Assembly (NCBI RefSeq): GCF_916619195.1
Contig: NZ_CAKAKL010000004.1
Location: 319,501-383,500 of the forward strand
Reading direction: 5' to 3'
Origin: Inquilinus sp. Marseille-Q2685
GTDB lineage: Bacteria; Pseudomonadota; Alphaproteobacteria; DSM-16000; Inquilinaceae
DNA: 64,000 nucleotides
Part shown: one piece after another, positions 1-9,457 of the stretch
How positions within the stretch are numbered: position 1 is the stretch's first letter
Layout of the letters: the number at the start of each line of letters is the position of its first letter
Notes under the pieces: model-generated
What the model was told of the DNA's origin: nothing
Database searches by the model: none
What the model saw: the letters and a program-made list of their open reading frames with translations, nothing else
Made by a program: the position numbers and the translations under genes

Positions 1-794
1 TCGCGATAGCCGTCATCCTCGGGCAGGGTCGCCAGCAGGCTCTTGGCGATGTGCGGCATCAGGTCGAGCCCGACCAGGTCGATCAGCCCGAACACGCCGG
101 TCTTCGGCACGCCCATCGGCCGGCCGACGACCGCATCCGCCTCCTCCACCGTCAGGCAAAGGTCGAAGGCGCCGTTGACCGCCGCCTGGATCCAGTAGGT
201 GCCGATCCGGTTGGCGATGAAGCCGGGGGTGTCCTTGCAATCGACGACGCCCTTGCCGAGGCGGAGATCGGCGAAGCCGCGGATGCCGGCGACGAGGCCC
301 GGGTCGGTCTCCGGCCCGGTCACCAGCTCCAGCAGGCGCATGTAGCGCGGCGGGTTGAAGAAATGGGTGATCAGGAAGCCGCGCCGGAACGAATCGGACC
401 GGCCCTCGGTCAGGATCGCCAGCGGGATGGTCGAGGTGTTGGAGGAGACGGCTGCGCCGGGCTTCATCACCTGCTCGATCCGGGCATAGAGGTCCCGCTT
501 GACCGCCGGGTCCTCCAGCACCGCCTCGACGATCCAGTCGCAGCCGGCCAGCTTGTCCAGGTCGTCCTCGGTGTTGCCGGGGGTGACCAGCTTCGCCGCC
601 GCCTTCGACATGAAGGGCGCCGGGTCGGCCTTGGCCATGCGCGCCAGCGCTCCCTCGGCGACGACGTTCCGGTTGGTGGCGTCCTTGGGCACGATATCGA
701 GCAGCAGCACCGGCACGCCGGCATTGGCGAAATGCGCCGCGATGCCGCTGCCCATCACGCCGGCGCCGATCACCGCGACTTGCTTGATGTCCAT
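1..794 (-). CDS. 3-hydroxyacyl-CoA dehydrogenase, N-terminal part (runs off the window)
   Basis: This gene encodes an NAD-dependent 3-hydroxyacyl-CoA dehydrogenase, the third step of beta-oxidation. The protein opens with a dinucleotide-binding fold, VAVIGAGVMGSGIA at residues 6-19, followed by the SSNTSTIP and THFFNPP segments typical of the family. About 264 residues are visible and the frame is still open at base 1, so the C-terminal part (often fused to an enoyl-CoA hydratase domain in FadN/FadB-like proteins) lies outside. The ATG at 794 directly precedes the Rossmann fold. It sits 79 bp downstream of the thiolase on the same strand, so the two are probably co-transcribed. Whether it is FadN-like or a single-domain enzyme cannot be decided here. 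Confidence 0.93.
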   Translation of the reverse strand, partial: MDIKQVAVIGAGVMGSGIAAHFANAGVPVLLLDIVPKDATNRNVVAEGALARMAKADPAPFMSKAAAKLVTPGNTEDDLDKLAGCDWIVEAVLEDPAVKRDLYARIEQVMKPGAAVSSNTSTIPLAILTEGRSDSFRRGFLITHFFNPPRYMRLLELVTGPETDPGLVAGIRGFADLRLGKGVVDCKDTPGFIANRIGTYWIQAAVNGAFDLCLTVEEADAVVGRPMGVPKTGVFGLIDLVGLDLMPHIAKSLLATLPEDDGYR

Positions 795-820
795 GGTTCA
801 GCTCCCTGAGGTCGCAGCCT

Positions 821-848
821 GCCCCTCACCCGGTTGCGGATGAGGGGC
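821..848. repeat. GC-rich inverted repeat between thiolase and dehydrogenase
   Basis: GCCCCTCA at 821-828 pairs with TGAGGGGC at 841-848 around a 12-base loop. There is no T-run, so it is not a classical intrinsic terminator. The CCTCACCCGGT core resembles the palindrome near 50.16-50.21 kb. It probably forms an intercistronic hairpin that affects mRNA stability. Confidence 0.5.
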
Positions 849-873
849 GGCGCTGACGTCGTGTCGGGTTGGG

Positions 874-2013
<1,140 letters not shown>

Positions 2014-2074
2014 GGTGGTCTCAGGCTCCTCAGATTTTCTTGTCGCGGGCCGTGCCCGCGGATTGGGTGGCGGC

Positions 2075-2500
2075 TCAGCCTTCCGGCAGCGCGCCTTCCC
2101 GCTTCAGGAAAGCGACGATCTCGTCCTCGATGCCCTTCAGATCAGCGATCGTCTGCTGCACGTCGACCAGCTGGGCCTCGAGGGCGGCGCGGCGCGCCCG
2201 GGCGCGGCCGAGGAAATAGGACATCTGCCCGACCTGGCCGTGATCGCGGTCGTAGAGGTCGAGGAACTCCTTGATCTCGGCCAGGGAGAAGCCGAGCCGC
2301 TTGCCGCGGCAGATCAGGGCCAGGCGGGCCCGGTCGCGATGGCTGTAGATGCGGGTCAGCCCGGCTCGCTCGGGCGACAGCAGGCCCTCATCCTCATAGA
2401 ACCGGATGCTGCGCGGGGTGATGTCGAACGCCGCGGCGAGATCGCCGATCGAATAGCTGCGCGTCTCGACCTCCGCCTTCTCCCTGGTGTCCGCCTCCAT
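2075..2500 (-). CDS. MerR-family regulator of acyl-CoA degradation (LiuR-like)
   Basis: This 141-residue DNA-binding protein has an N-terminal MerR winged helix (YSIGDLAAAFDITPRSIRFYE, about residues 15-35) and a C-terminal coiled coil (about 90-135). It has no cysteine cluster, which argues against a metal sensor. MerR proteins embedded in acyl-CoA degradation operons are known as LiuR-type regulators of branched-chain amino-acid or fatty-acid catabolism. The position between the acyl-CoA ligase and the thiolase fits that role. A perfect 12-bp palindrome 35 bp upstream of its start suggests autoregulation. The assignment as LiuR-like is inferred from context and length. Confidence 0.85.
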   Translation of the reverse strand: MEADTREKAEVETRSYSIGDLAAAFDITPRSIRFYEDEGLLSPERAGLTRIYSHRDRARLALICRGKRLGFSLAEIKEFLDLYDRDHGQVGQMSYFLGRARARRAALEAQLVDVQQTIADLKGIEDEIVAFLKREGALPEG

Positions 2501-2534
2501 GGCGCCCGAGCCTCCGACCGCGTTGCTGCATGCC

Positions 2535-2551
2535 GTTTACGTAAACGTAAA
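2535..2551 (-). promoter_or_regulatory. Palindromic operator upstream of the MerR gene
   Basis: GTTTACGTAAAC (2535-2546) is a perfect palindrome. It overlaps a second reading TTTACGTAAACGTAAA (2536-2551), giving three phased ACGTAAA/TTTACGT half sites. It lies 35-50 bp upstream of the MerR start, where a MerR activator would bind between -35 and -10. The short AT-rich patch stands out in a 70% GC background. Confidence 0.6.
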
Positions 2552-2587
2552 GTACCGCAGCCGGAAACCCGGGTCAATCAGAAGCGC

Positions 2588-4315
2588 TCAGGTGCCGGTG
2601 CGCGCCTCCTGCGGGGTCGCGGCCGCCTTCGCCGCCTCCTCCTCCAGCACCGCCTTGCGCGACAGCTTGCCGATCAGGGTCTTGGGCAGCGGCGCGTCGC
2701 GGAACTCGATCTGCTTCGGCATCTCGATCGGCGACAGCTTGTCCTTGAGGAATTCGGTCAATCCCTCGGCGGTCAGGCTCTGCCCGGCGCGCAGCTTGAT
2801 GTAGGCCTTGACCGTCTGGCCGCGATACGGGTCCGGCAGGCCGGCGACGATGCATTCCTCGACCGCCGGGTGCAGGTAGATCGCCTCCTCGACATTGCGC
2901 GGATAGACGTTGAAGCCGGAGCACAGGATCATGTCCTTGATCCGGTCGACGATGAAGGTGTAGCCGTCCTCGTCCATGGTGCCGACGTCGCCGGTGTGCA
3001 GGCGGCCGTTGCGCAGCACCTCCGCCGTGTCCTCCGGCCGGTTCCAGTAGCCCTTCATCACCTGCGGCCCGCGGATGCAGACCTCGCCGCGCTCGCCGGT
3101 CGGCACCACCGTCGTGCGGTCGTCCAGCGACACGATCTCGACGACCGTCTGCGGCAGCGGGATGCCGATCGAGCCGGTCTTGTTGACGCCGAACAGCGGG
3201 TTGCAGGTCGCGATCGGCGAGGCCTCGGACAGGCCGTAGCCCTCGACCAGCTTGCAGCCGGTCGCCGCCTCGAAGGCGTGCTTGACCTCGACCGGCAGCG
3301 GCGCCCCGCCGGAGATGCAGCGCTTCAGCGAGGACAGGTCGTATTTCGCGCGCTCGGGGAAGTTGGCGATCGCGGTGTAGATGGTCGGCACCGCCGGGAA
3401 CAGCGTCGGCTTCTTGTCGTGGATCGTCTTCATGACGGTCTCGAGCTCGAAGCGCGGCAGCATGATGATCTCCGCCCCCGCCCAGATCGCCAGGTTCATC
3501 GCCACGGTCATGGCGAAGACGTGGAAGAAGGGCAGCACCGCCAGCATCCGGTCCTGGCCCGGCACCATGCCCTCGAACCAGCAGCCGGCCTGCACCGCAT
3601 TGGCGTAGAGGTTGGCGTGGGTCAGCATCGCCCCCTTGGGCGTGCCGGTGGTGCCGCCGGTGTATTGCAGCACCGCCAAGTCCTCCTCCGGCGCGATCGG
3701 CACCGGGGCGAAGCGCCCGTCGTTGCGCACCAGATCGGCCCAGCGCAGGTGCCGCTCGTCCTTCGGCACCTTGGCCACCTCCCGCCGCTTGACGATCGGG
3801 AACAGCAGGTTCTTCGGGAAGGGCAGCACGCCCGCCATCGGGCAGACCAGGATCCGCTTCAGCGCGGTGCGGCCGATCAGCGGCAGCAGCTTGCCGTGCA
3901 GCTGCGCCAGGTCCAGCGTCACCATCAGCTCGGTGCCGCTGTCGTCGATCTTGGTGATCAGCTCGCGCTCGGCATAGAGCGGGTTGAAGTTGACCACCAC
4001 CGCGCCGCATTTCAGCAGCGCGAAGTAGCAGATCACGTAATAGGGACAGTTCGGCAGGAACAGGCCCACCCGGGTGCCCTTGCCGATCCCGGCCGACTGG
4101 AACCCCTTGGCGGCGCGGGCGACCAGGTCGCCGATCCGGCCGTAGCTGAGGGTCTTGTCCATGAAGGTGGCGCAGGGACGGTCGGCGAACTTCGCCACCG
4201 CGTCGTCGAGGATGGCGTAGAGCGGCCGCGGCTCGATCGGCCGGCTCCAGTCGATCTTGGGCGGGTACAGCTTGGCCCAGGCATTCGGGCGTTCCGAGGC
4301 AAGCGCCTCCGTCAT
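2588..4315 (-). CDS. fadD: Long-chain fatty-acid--CoA ligase (AMP-binding)
   Basis: This acyl-CoA synthetase activates fatty acids to acyl-CoA through an acyl-adenylate. The 575-residue protein carries the AMP-binding P-loop YTGGTTGTPKGAMLTH at residues 218-233, then YGLSEASP, and the TGDVG/DRIKDMI hinge region. Near the C-terminus is PKTLIGKLSRK with the catalytic lysine. The length is typical of FadD. It is the first gene of the minus-strand run into the MerR regulator, thiolase and hydroxyacyl-CoA dehydrogenase, and feeds them substrate. Chain-length preference cannot be read from the sequence. Confidence 0.92.
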   Translation of the reverse strand: MTEALASERPNAWAKLYPPKIDWSRPIEPRPLYAILDDAVAKFADRPCATFMDKTLSYGRIGDLVARAAKGFQSAGIGKGTRVGLFLPNCPYYVICYFALLKCGAVVVNFNPLYAERELITKIDDSGTELMVTLDLAQLHGKLLPLIGRTALKRILVCPMAGVLPFPKNLLFPIVKRREVAKVPKDERHLRWADLVRNDGRFAPVPIAPEEDLAVLQYTGGTTGTPKGAMLTHANLYANAVQAGCWFEGMVPGQDRMLAVLPFFHVFAMTVAMNLAIWAGAEIIMLPRFELETVMKTIHDKKPTLFPAVPTIYTAIANFPERAKYDLSSLKRCISGGAPLPVEVKHAFEAATGCKLVEGYGLSEASPIATCNPLFGVNKTGSIGIPLPQTVVEIVSLDDRTTVVPTGERGEVCIRGPQVMKGYWNRPEDTAEVLRNGRLHTGDVGTMDEDGYTFIVDRIKDMILCSGFNVYPRNVEEAIYLHPAVEECIVAGLPDPYRGQTVKAYIKLRAGQSLTAEGLTEFLKDKLSPIEMPKQIEFRDAPLPKTLIGKLSRKAVLEEEAAKAAATPQEARTGT

Positions 4316-4362
4316 ATCGGTCTCCCCAAGGTCTTTCTCGGGCCGCAGCGCGGCCTTATCGC

Positions 4363-6264
4363 ATGATGGTGCCGATCAGCGGAACCGGCCGCAAGGTTGA
4401 AGCGGAGCCGGGGCCGTGGTTTAAACAGCGCGCCCGATACTGGATCCGGAAAACCTTGGCCAAGCACAAGGACAAGAAGCCGCAGCCGCGGCGGATGAGC
4501 GACCGCGAGATCGCCCAACGGCTGCTGCGCAACTATATCCGGCCGCATTGGCCGAAGGTGGCGCTGGCGCTGTTCTGCATGGCGCTGACCGCGGCCTCCA
4601 CCGCCGCCTCGGCCTATGTGATGAAGCCGGTCATCGACGGCATCTTCACGGACAGGAACGCCGCCCTGCTGTGGCCGCTGGCCACTGCGGTGATGGTGAT
4701 CTTCGTGGTCAAGGGCGTCGCCGGCTACTTTCAGGGCGTGATCCTGAACAATGTCGGCCGGCTGATCATCGCCGAGCTGCAGGTGCGGATGTTCCGCAAC
4801 CGGGTGCGGGCCGACCTGGCCACGTTCCACGAGACCACCTCGGGCCGGATGGTCAGCCATTTCACCAACGACGTGCAGTCGATGTACGGCGCGGTGGCCA
4901 CCGGCATAACCGGCTTCGGCCGCGACCTGCTGTCGCTGGTCGCGCTGATCGTGGTGATGTTCTACACCGATGTCGAGCTGGCCGCGGTCACCTTCGTGAT
5001 CTTCCCGCTGACCGTGATCCCGGTGCTGCAGATCGGCAAGCGCATCCGCAAGATCACCGGCAAGACCTTCACCCAGTACGGCTCGCTGAACAACCATCTC
5101 GGCCAGGTCTTCCAGGGCATCCGCCACGTCAAGGCCTACAACGCCGAGGAACGCGAGACCGGCCGCGCCGCCAAGATCATCAACGAGGTGTCGCGGCTGC
5201 GGCAGAAGGCGATGCGGGTCAGCTCGGCCACCAACCCGATCCTGGAGATCCTGTCGGGCGTGGCCATCGTCATCGTCATCCTCTACGGCGGCAACGAGGT
5301 CATCACCGGATCGCGCACCACCGGCTCCTTCTTCGCCTTCATCGCCGCCCTGCTGATGGTGTACGAGCCGCTGAAGCGCCTGGCGAACCTGCACAACACC
5401 CTGTCCTCCGGCTTCGCCGCGGCCGAGCGGGTGTTCGAGACGATCGACGCGGTGCCGACGATCCGCGACGCGCCGGACGCGATGGCGCTGACCCGGTGCC
5501 AGGGCCGCATCACCCTGGCCGATGTGCATTTCGCCTACAGCCCGAAGATCCCGGCGCTGCGCGGCGTCACGATCGAGGTGCCGGCCGGCAGGACGGCGGC
5601 GCTGGTCGGACCGTCCGGCGCCGGCAAGTCGACCATCCTGAACCTGATCCCGCGCTTCTACGACGCGACCCAGGGCACGGTCGCGATCGACGGCCACGAT
5701 GTCCGCAGCCTGACCCTGCATTCGCTGCGCGACCACATGGCGCTGGTCAGCCAGGAAGTGACCCTGTTCGACGACACGGTCCGCGCCAACATCGCCTATT
5801 CCCGCCCCTCGGCGACCCAGGAGGAGGTCGAGGCCGCGGCCAAGGCGGCGGCGGCGCACGACTTCATCCAGCGCCTGCCCAAAGGCTACGACACCATGGT
5901 CGGAGAGCAGGGGGTGAAGCTGTCGGGCGGGCAGCGCCAGCGCCTGTCGATCGCCCGCGCGATGCTGAAGAACGCGCCGATCCTGCTGCTGGACGAGGCG
6001 ACTTCGGCGCTCGACACCGAGAGCGAGCGGCAGGTGCAGGCGGCGCTAACCCAGCTGATGGCCGGGCGCACCACGCTGATGATCGCGCACCGCCTGTCGA
6101 CCGTGCGCAACGCCGATCTGATCTACGTGCTGGACCATGGCCGCGTGGCCGAGGTCGGCAGCCATGCGGAGCTGATCGCGAGCGGCGGCCTGTATGCCCG
6201 GCTGTGGGCGATGCAGACCGCCGATGACGAGGATCTGGCCGCGATGGCGGCTGAGCCGATGTGA
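4363..6264 (+). CDS. ABC transporter, fused permease/ATPase (MsbA-like)
   Basis: This is an exporter half-transporter that works as a homodimer in the inner membrane. It has about six membrane segments followed by an ATPase domain. Walker A (GPSGAGKST) lies near residue 416, the signature LSGGQRQRLS near 519, and the Walker B run ILLLDEATSALD near 542. The family includes MsbA lipid A flippase and drug exporters. The first ATG at 4363 leaves only 47 bp to the divergent fadD start. An internal ATG at 4495 would put the first membrane helix 17 residues from the N-terminus and leave room for promoters, so it may be the real start. A 53-residue membrane protein follows 8 bp downstream. Confidence 0.88.
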   Translation: MMVPISGTGRKVEAEPGPWFKQRARYWIRKTLAKHKDKKPQPRRMSDREIAQRLLRNYIRPHWPKVALALFCMALTAASTAASAYVMKPVIDGIFTDRNAALLWPLATAVMVIFVVKGVAGYFQGVILNNVGRLIIAELQVRMFRNRVRADLATFHETTSGRMVSHFTNDVQSMYGAVATGITGFGRDLLSLVALIVVMFYTDVELAAVTFVIFPLTVIPVLQIGKRIRKITGKTFTQYGSLNNHLGQVFQGIRHVKAYNAEERETGRAAKIINEVSRLRQKAMRVSSATNPILEILSGVAIVIVILYGGNEVITGSRTTGSFFAFIAALLMVYEPLKRLANLHNTLSSGFAAAERVFETIDAVPTIRDAPDAMALTRCQGRITLADVHFAYSPKIPALRGVTIEVPAGRTAALVGPSGAGKSTILNLIPRFYDATQGTVAIDGHDVRSLTLHSLRDHMALVSQEVTLFDDTVRANIAYSRPSATQEEVEAAAKAAAAHDFIQRLPKGYDTMVGEQGVKLSGGQRQRLSIARAMLKNAPILLLDEATSALDTESERQVQAALTQLMAGRTTLMIAHRLSTVRNADLIYVLDHGRVAEVGSHAELIASGGLYARLWAMQTADDEDLAAMAAEPM

Positions 6265-6272
6265 GGGGACCG

Positions 6273-6434
6273 ATGGACGAGACCGAAACGCTGCGGCAGC
6301 GCCTGCGCGGGATGCGCTGGTTCGCCGTCTGGGCGCTGATCTTCGGCCTCGGCATCGGCTTCTACGCCGGCTTCACCCTCGGCGTCGACACCGCCCGCGA
6401 CGCCGCCGCGGTGGCGGCGCCGAAGGCGGGTTAG
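6273..6434 (+). CDS. Small single-pass membrane protein
   Basis: This is a 53-residue reading frame starting 8 bp after the ABC exporter stop, so it is almost certainly translated from the same mRNA. A basic, amphipathic N-terminus (ETLRQRLRGMRW) is followed by one hydrophobic helix, WFAVWALIFGLGIGFYAGF at about residues 16-34. It ends with a short polar, alanine-rich tail. I do not recognise a family. It may be a small accessory subunit of the exporter. Its stop is one base from the converging Old Yellow Enzyme stop. Confidence 0.6.
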   Translation: MDETETLRQRLRGMRWFAVWALIFGLGIGFYAGFTLGVDTARDAAAVAAPKAG

Positions 6435-6435
6435 C

Positions 6436-7533
6436 TCAGGCCGCCGCCTTTTCCAGCGTCGGATAATCGGTGTAGCCGCGGGCGTCGCCGCCGTAGAAGG
6501 TCGCCTGGTCCGGCGTGTTCAGCGGCGCGTCGCGGCGCAGCCGTTCGACCAGGTCCGGATTGGCGATGAACAGCTTGCCGAAGGCGATGAGATCGGCGCG
6601 GCCGTTCTCCACCGCCTCGATCGCCAGGCCGCGGTCGTAGCCGTTGTTGGCGATATAGCTGCCGCGGAACAGCCGGCGCAGGGCCTGGAGGTCGGCGCCG
6701 GGCGGCAGCTCGCGGGTGCCGCCGGTCTGGCCCTCGACCAGGTGCAGGAAGCCGAGGCCGAGCCCGCTCAGCCCCTCGATGGCGTGGCCGAAGGTCGCCA
6801 TCGGGTCGCTGTCGGCGATGTCGCCGAAATGGGAGAAGGGCGACAGCCGCACGCCGACCCGGCCGGGCGTCCAGACCTCGGCCACCGCCTCCGCCACCTC
6901 GAGCAGCAGCCGGGCGCGGTTGGCGGCCGGGCCGCCATAGGCGTCGGTCCGCTTGTTGGTGCCGTCGGCCAGGAACTGGTGCAGCAGGTAGCCGTTGGCG
7001 GCGTGGATCTCGACCGCGTCGAAGCCGGCTTCCCGGGCATTGCGCGCCGCCTGGGCGTAGTCGCGGACGATGCGCGGCAGCTCTTCCGTCTCCAGCGCCC
7101 GCGGCGCCGAGGCCGGGACGAAGCCCTCGCCGTCATAGACCCGGGTCTCGGCCGCGATCGCGGACGGCCCGACCGGCGCCGCGCCGCCCGGCTGCAGCAC
7201 GGTGTGCGAGATCCGGCCGACATGCCAGAGCTGCGCCGCGATCCGGCCGCCGGCCTTGTGCACGGCATCGGTCACCAGCCGCCAGCCGGCCACCTGCTCC
7301 GGGCTGTGGATGCCCGGGGTCCACGCATAGCCCTTGCCCTCCGGCGAGATCTGGGTGCCTTCGGAGATCAGCAGGCCGGCCGTGGCGCGCTGGGCGTAGT
7401 ATTCGGCGTTCAGCGCGTGCGGCACGTCGCCGTCAGGGTTCGCCCGGTTGCGCGTCAGCGGCGCCATCACGATCCGGTTCGGCAGCTCCAGGTCGCCGAT
7501 CCGGGTCGGCGTGAACAGCTTCGGGACAGTCAT
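6436..7533 (-). CDS. Old Yellow Enzyme family FMN oxidoreductase (NemA-like)
   Basis: This FMN- and NADPH-dependent ene-reductase reduces electrophilic alkenes such as N-ethylmaleimide, and nitro compounds. The TIM-barrel protein has the APLTRNRA start, the LWHVGR segment, and EIHAANGYLLHQFL with the family H-x2-N substrate-anion motif. A GGAGAG ribosome site sits 6 bp before the second ATG (7533), which is preferred over the one three bases earlier. The upstream TetR gene and the operator between them reproduce the known nemR-nemA layout of electrophile-inducible operons. The native substrate is unknown. Confidence 0.9.
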   Translation of the reverse strand: MTVPKLFTPTRIGDLELPNRIVMAPLTRNRANPDGDVPHALNAEYYAQRATAGLLISEGTQISPEGKGYAWTPGIHSPEQVAGWRLVTDAVHKAGGRIAAQLWHVGRISHTVLQPGGAAPVGPSAIAAETRVYDGEGFVPASAPRALETEELPRIVRDYAQAARNAREAGFDAVEIHAANGYLLHQFLADGTNKRTDAYGGPAANRARLLLEVAEAVAEVWTPGRVGVRLSPFSHFGDIADSDPMATFGHAIEGLSGLGLGFLHLVEGQTGGTRELPPGADLQALRRLFRGSYIANNGYDRGLAIEAVENGRADLIAFGKLFIANPDLVERLRRDAPLNTPDQATFYGGDARGYTDYPTLEKAAA

Positions 7534-7561
7534 CATTCTCTCCGGTTGGATGCTCGCTTCA

Positions 7562-7575
7562 GGACCATTCGGTCC
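7562..7575 (-). promoter_or_regulatory. TetR/NemR-type operator
   Basis: GGACC-ATTC-GGTCC is an inverted repeat with 5-bp arms lying 29 bp upstream of the Old Yellow Enzyme start. The GACC-N4-GGTC core resembles the described NemR box. It is likely the binding site of the TetR regulator encoded just upstream. Confidence 0.55.
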
Positions 7576-7615
7576 AAAATTGAGCTTAGGAACACGGCAA
7601 CAGGTTCGGCCGGCC

Positions 7616-8188
7616 TCAGCGCATCAGCGGCTCCGCGGCGGCCAGGAGGTCGTCGATCGCGGCGGGCGCTGTGCCCGCCTTGTGCATCACTGAGGCGCCG
7701 ACCGCGATGGCCAGAAGGCCGCGCGCCCGGGCCGCCTCTTTCGCCGCTTCAGTGCCGGAACGGCGGGCCAGCAGCCCGGCCAGCAGCGTCTCCAGCCGCT
7801 CCAGATGGCGGCGGCCCAGCGTCTCGACCTCGGGGTCATGCGGCGCCAGCTCGACCGTGCAATTGATCAGGAAGCATCCGTCGCGGGTGCCGCCGCCATT
7901 GGCGATGGCGGCGACCGCGAGGCGCAGGGCGCGGCCGGGGTCCGGCTCGGCCGCGACCCGCCTCTCCAACTCGGCGAAGCGCTGGTCGCCGTAGCGCCGG
8001 ATCGCCGCCACCAGCGTGTCGCGCTTGGAGCCGAAGCAGCCGTAGAAGCTGCTGCGGCTGAGATCCATCGCCCGCGTCAGGTCGTCCAGCGACGTCGCCT
8101 CGTAGCCCTTGTGCCAGAACAGGGCCATCGCCGCGTCGAGCGCGGTGTCCTTGTCGAATTCGCGGGGACGGCCGGGATGGGAAACCAT
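7616..8188 (-). CDS. TetR-family repressor, NemR-like
   Basis: A 190-residue TetR regulator. Its N-terminal helix-turn-helix is at about residues 33-52 (SLDDLTRAMDLSRSSFYGCF), followed by a helical ligand domain. The start at 8188 is chosen because MVSHPGRPREFD matches family N-termini; the longer upstream frame is proline-rich and improbable. Cys105 and Cys110 in DGCFLINC sit where electrophile-sensing NemR has its redox cysteine (Cys106 in E. coli), so thiol modification could be the signal; that is inference. It precedes the ene-reductase in the same direction with the operator between them. Confidence 0.85.
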   Translation of the reverse strand: MVSHPGRPREFDKDTALDAAMALFWHKGYEATSLDDLTRAMDLSRSSFYGCFGSKRDTLVAAIRRYGDQRFAELERRVAAEPDPGRALRLAVAAIANGGGTRDGCFLINCTVELAPHDPEVETLGRRHLERLETLLAGLLARRSGTEAAKEAARARGLLAIAVGASVMHKAGTAPAAIDDLLAAAEPLMR

Positions 8189-8304
8189 GGCCGAGATATG
8201 GACCGCCCGTTCCGGAATGCAAGTCGCTGCCGCGTCGCTTCGCGCCCTCGCCTGGAACTTGGGGTCGTGCGACGCGATATGAGAGAGGGGTGGTGGAGGC
8301 ACGG

Positions 8305-8685
8305 ATGAGCGGTCCGCGATACCTGTTCGACCCGGCAGCACTGGAGCGCAACCTGTCCGGGTTCGACGACGCCGCCCGCCGGGCGATGGTCGACGACCTG
8401 ATCGAGGAGCTGCGCGAACGCGCCGATGCGATCGCCGCCGCAGCCGGCGCCGGCGACCGCGAGGCCCTGGCGCTGGAGGCCTACGCCCTGCGCTCCTGCG
8501 CCGCGATCTGCGGCGCCCGGGCCTTGATCGACCTGGCCGAGTCGCTCGGCGACAAGGGCGGGAACCGGCCCGGCCGCCCCCAGGAGTTGGCCAAGGTCGC
8601 CAGGGCCCGGGTGGGCGAGACCGTCAGGGCGCTGGAGCTGTGGCGGAGCGGCGAGACGGAGCGGAGACAGGAGGAGGAGTGCTAG
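8305..8685 (+). CDS. Hpt-domain-like protein lacking the phosphoacceptor histidine
   Basis: This 126-residue helical protein resembles histidine-phosphotransfer (Hpt) domains. The core LALEAYALRSCAAICGARALIDLA (given in part) follows the Hpt pattern A-H-x-L-K-G-x-x-x-x-x-G. Tyr60 stands where the phosphorylated histidine should be, and the usual Lys-Gly is Arg-Ser. The ATG at 8305 is chosen because GGAGG ends 6 bp before it; an upstream GTG lacks that. No kinase or response regulator adjoins it. Its last 62 bp overlap the converging PhnD-like gene. A role in phosphotransfer is unlikely without the histidine. Confidence 0.6.
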   Translation: MSGPRYLFDPAALERNLSGFDDAARRAMVDDLIEELRERADAIAAAAGAGDREALALEAYALRSCAAICGARALIDLAESLGDKGGNRPGRPQELAKVARARVGETVRALELWRSGETERRQEEEC

Positions 8686-9457
8686 CGGGCTGGGCCGGGA
8701 TCGCGTCGTAATCGGCCTCGCCGAGGACCTCGACGCCCTCGATCAGCAGCGCCGCGCGGGCCTCGGCCAGGGCCGGGTCGGCCAGGGCGCCGCTCAGGGC
8801 CGACCGCAGCGCCTCGACCGTTGCCTCCGCCGCATCCCGGCGGGTCACGAAAGGCAGGCCCGGCGCCGGCGCGGTCCGGCCGATCACCCGCAGCCCGGCC
8901 GTCGCGGCGGGGCGGTGCCGCTGCAGCAGCGCGTAGGTGACGCAGTCGATCGCGGCGATATCGGCCTCTCCCGCCGCCACCGCGGCCATGCTGTCGGCAT
9001 GGGCGCCGGTGATCAGCGCGGCGCGGAAGAATCGCGGCTCCGGCAGCGCCGCAGCCAGGGCCACCCAGCCGGACAGGCTGCCCCACTCGTTGACGGCGCA
9101 GACGGCATCGCGGAAATCGGCCAGGCTTTCCCCCGGCCCATCCGCGCGCACCACCAGCAGGCTGCAATAACGCGGGCCGTCGCAGCCCGCGGCGGCGTAG
9201 CGGGGCGTCGCCACCAGCCGCAGCCGGTCTCGGTAGGTCCGGACATAGGGGTTGCCGCAGGTCTGGCTGAGCAGCAGCGCCGGGTCGGTCCAGAGATCGG
9301 GCAGGCTGGAGCTGTGGTCGAGGACCGGCGCCGCCGCGACGCCCGCGGCCGACAGGCGCGCGGCGACCGCGGACCACAGCGCATCGGTGGCCCACCGCAC
9401 TTCGGGCAGGTCGTACATCGGAAGGCTGGCGGTGCCCGGCACCGCGGCGGCCGTCAC
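8624..9457 (-). CDS. PhnD-like periplasmic substrate-binding protein
   Basis: A 277-residue member of the phosphate/phosphonate-binding (PhnD/SsuA/transferrin) superfamily. Recognisable parts are an N-terminal LPMYDLPEVRWATDALW strand-helix, the SQTCGNPY turn, the NEWGSLSGW segment and GEADIAAIDCVTYALL. No clear signal peptide precedes the domain, which is unusual for this fold. The C-terminal 20 residues are proline- and alanine-rich. The GTG start overlaps the desaturase stop (GTGA), so the two are translationally coupled. No permease or ATPase genes are adjacent, so it is an orphan binding protein. Confidence 0.75.
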   Translation of the reverse strand: MTAAAVPGTASLPMYDLPEVRWATDALWSAVAARLSAAGVAAAPVLDHSSSLPDLWTDPALLLSQTCGNPYVRTYRDRLRLVATPRYAAAGCDGPRYCSLLVVRADGPGESLADFRDAVCAVNEWGSLSGWVALAAALPEPRFFRAALITGAHADSMAAVAAGEADIAAIDCVTYALLQRHRPAATAGLRVIGRTAPAPGLPFVTRRDAAEATVEALRSALSGALADPALAEARAALLIEGVEVLGEADYDAIPAQPASTPPPVSAPSRRSATAPAP

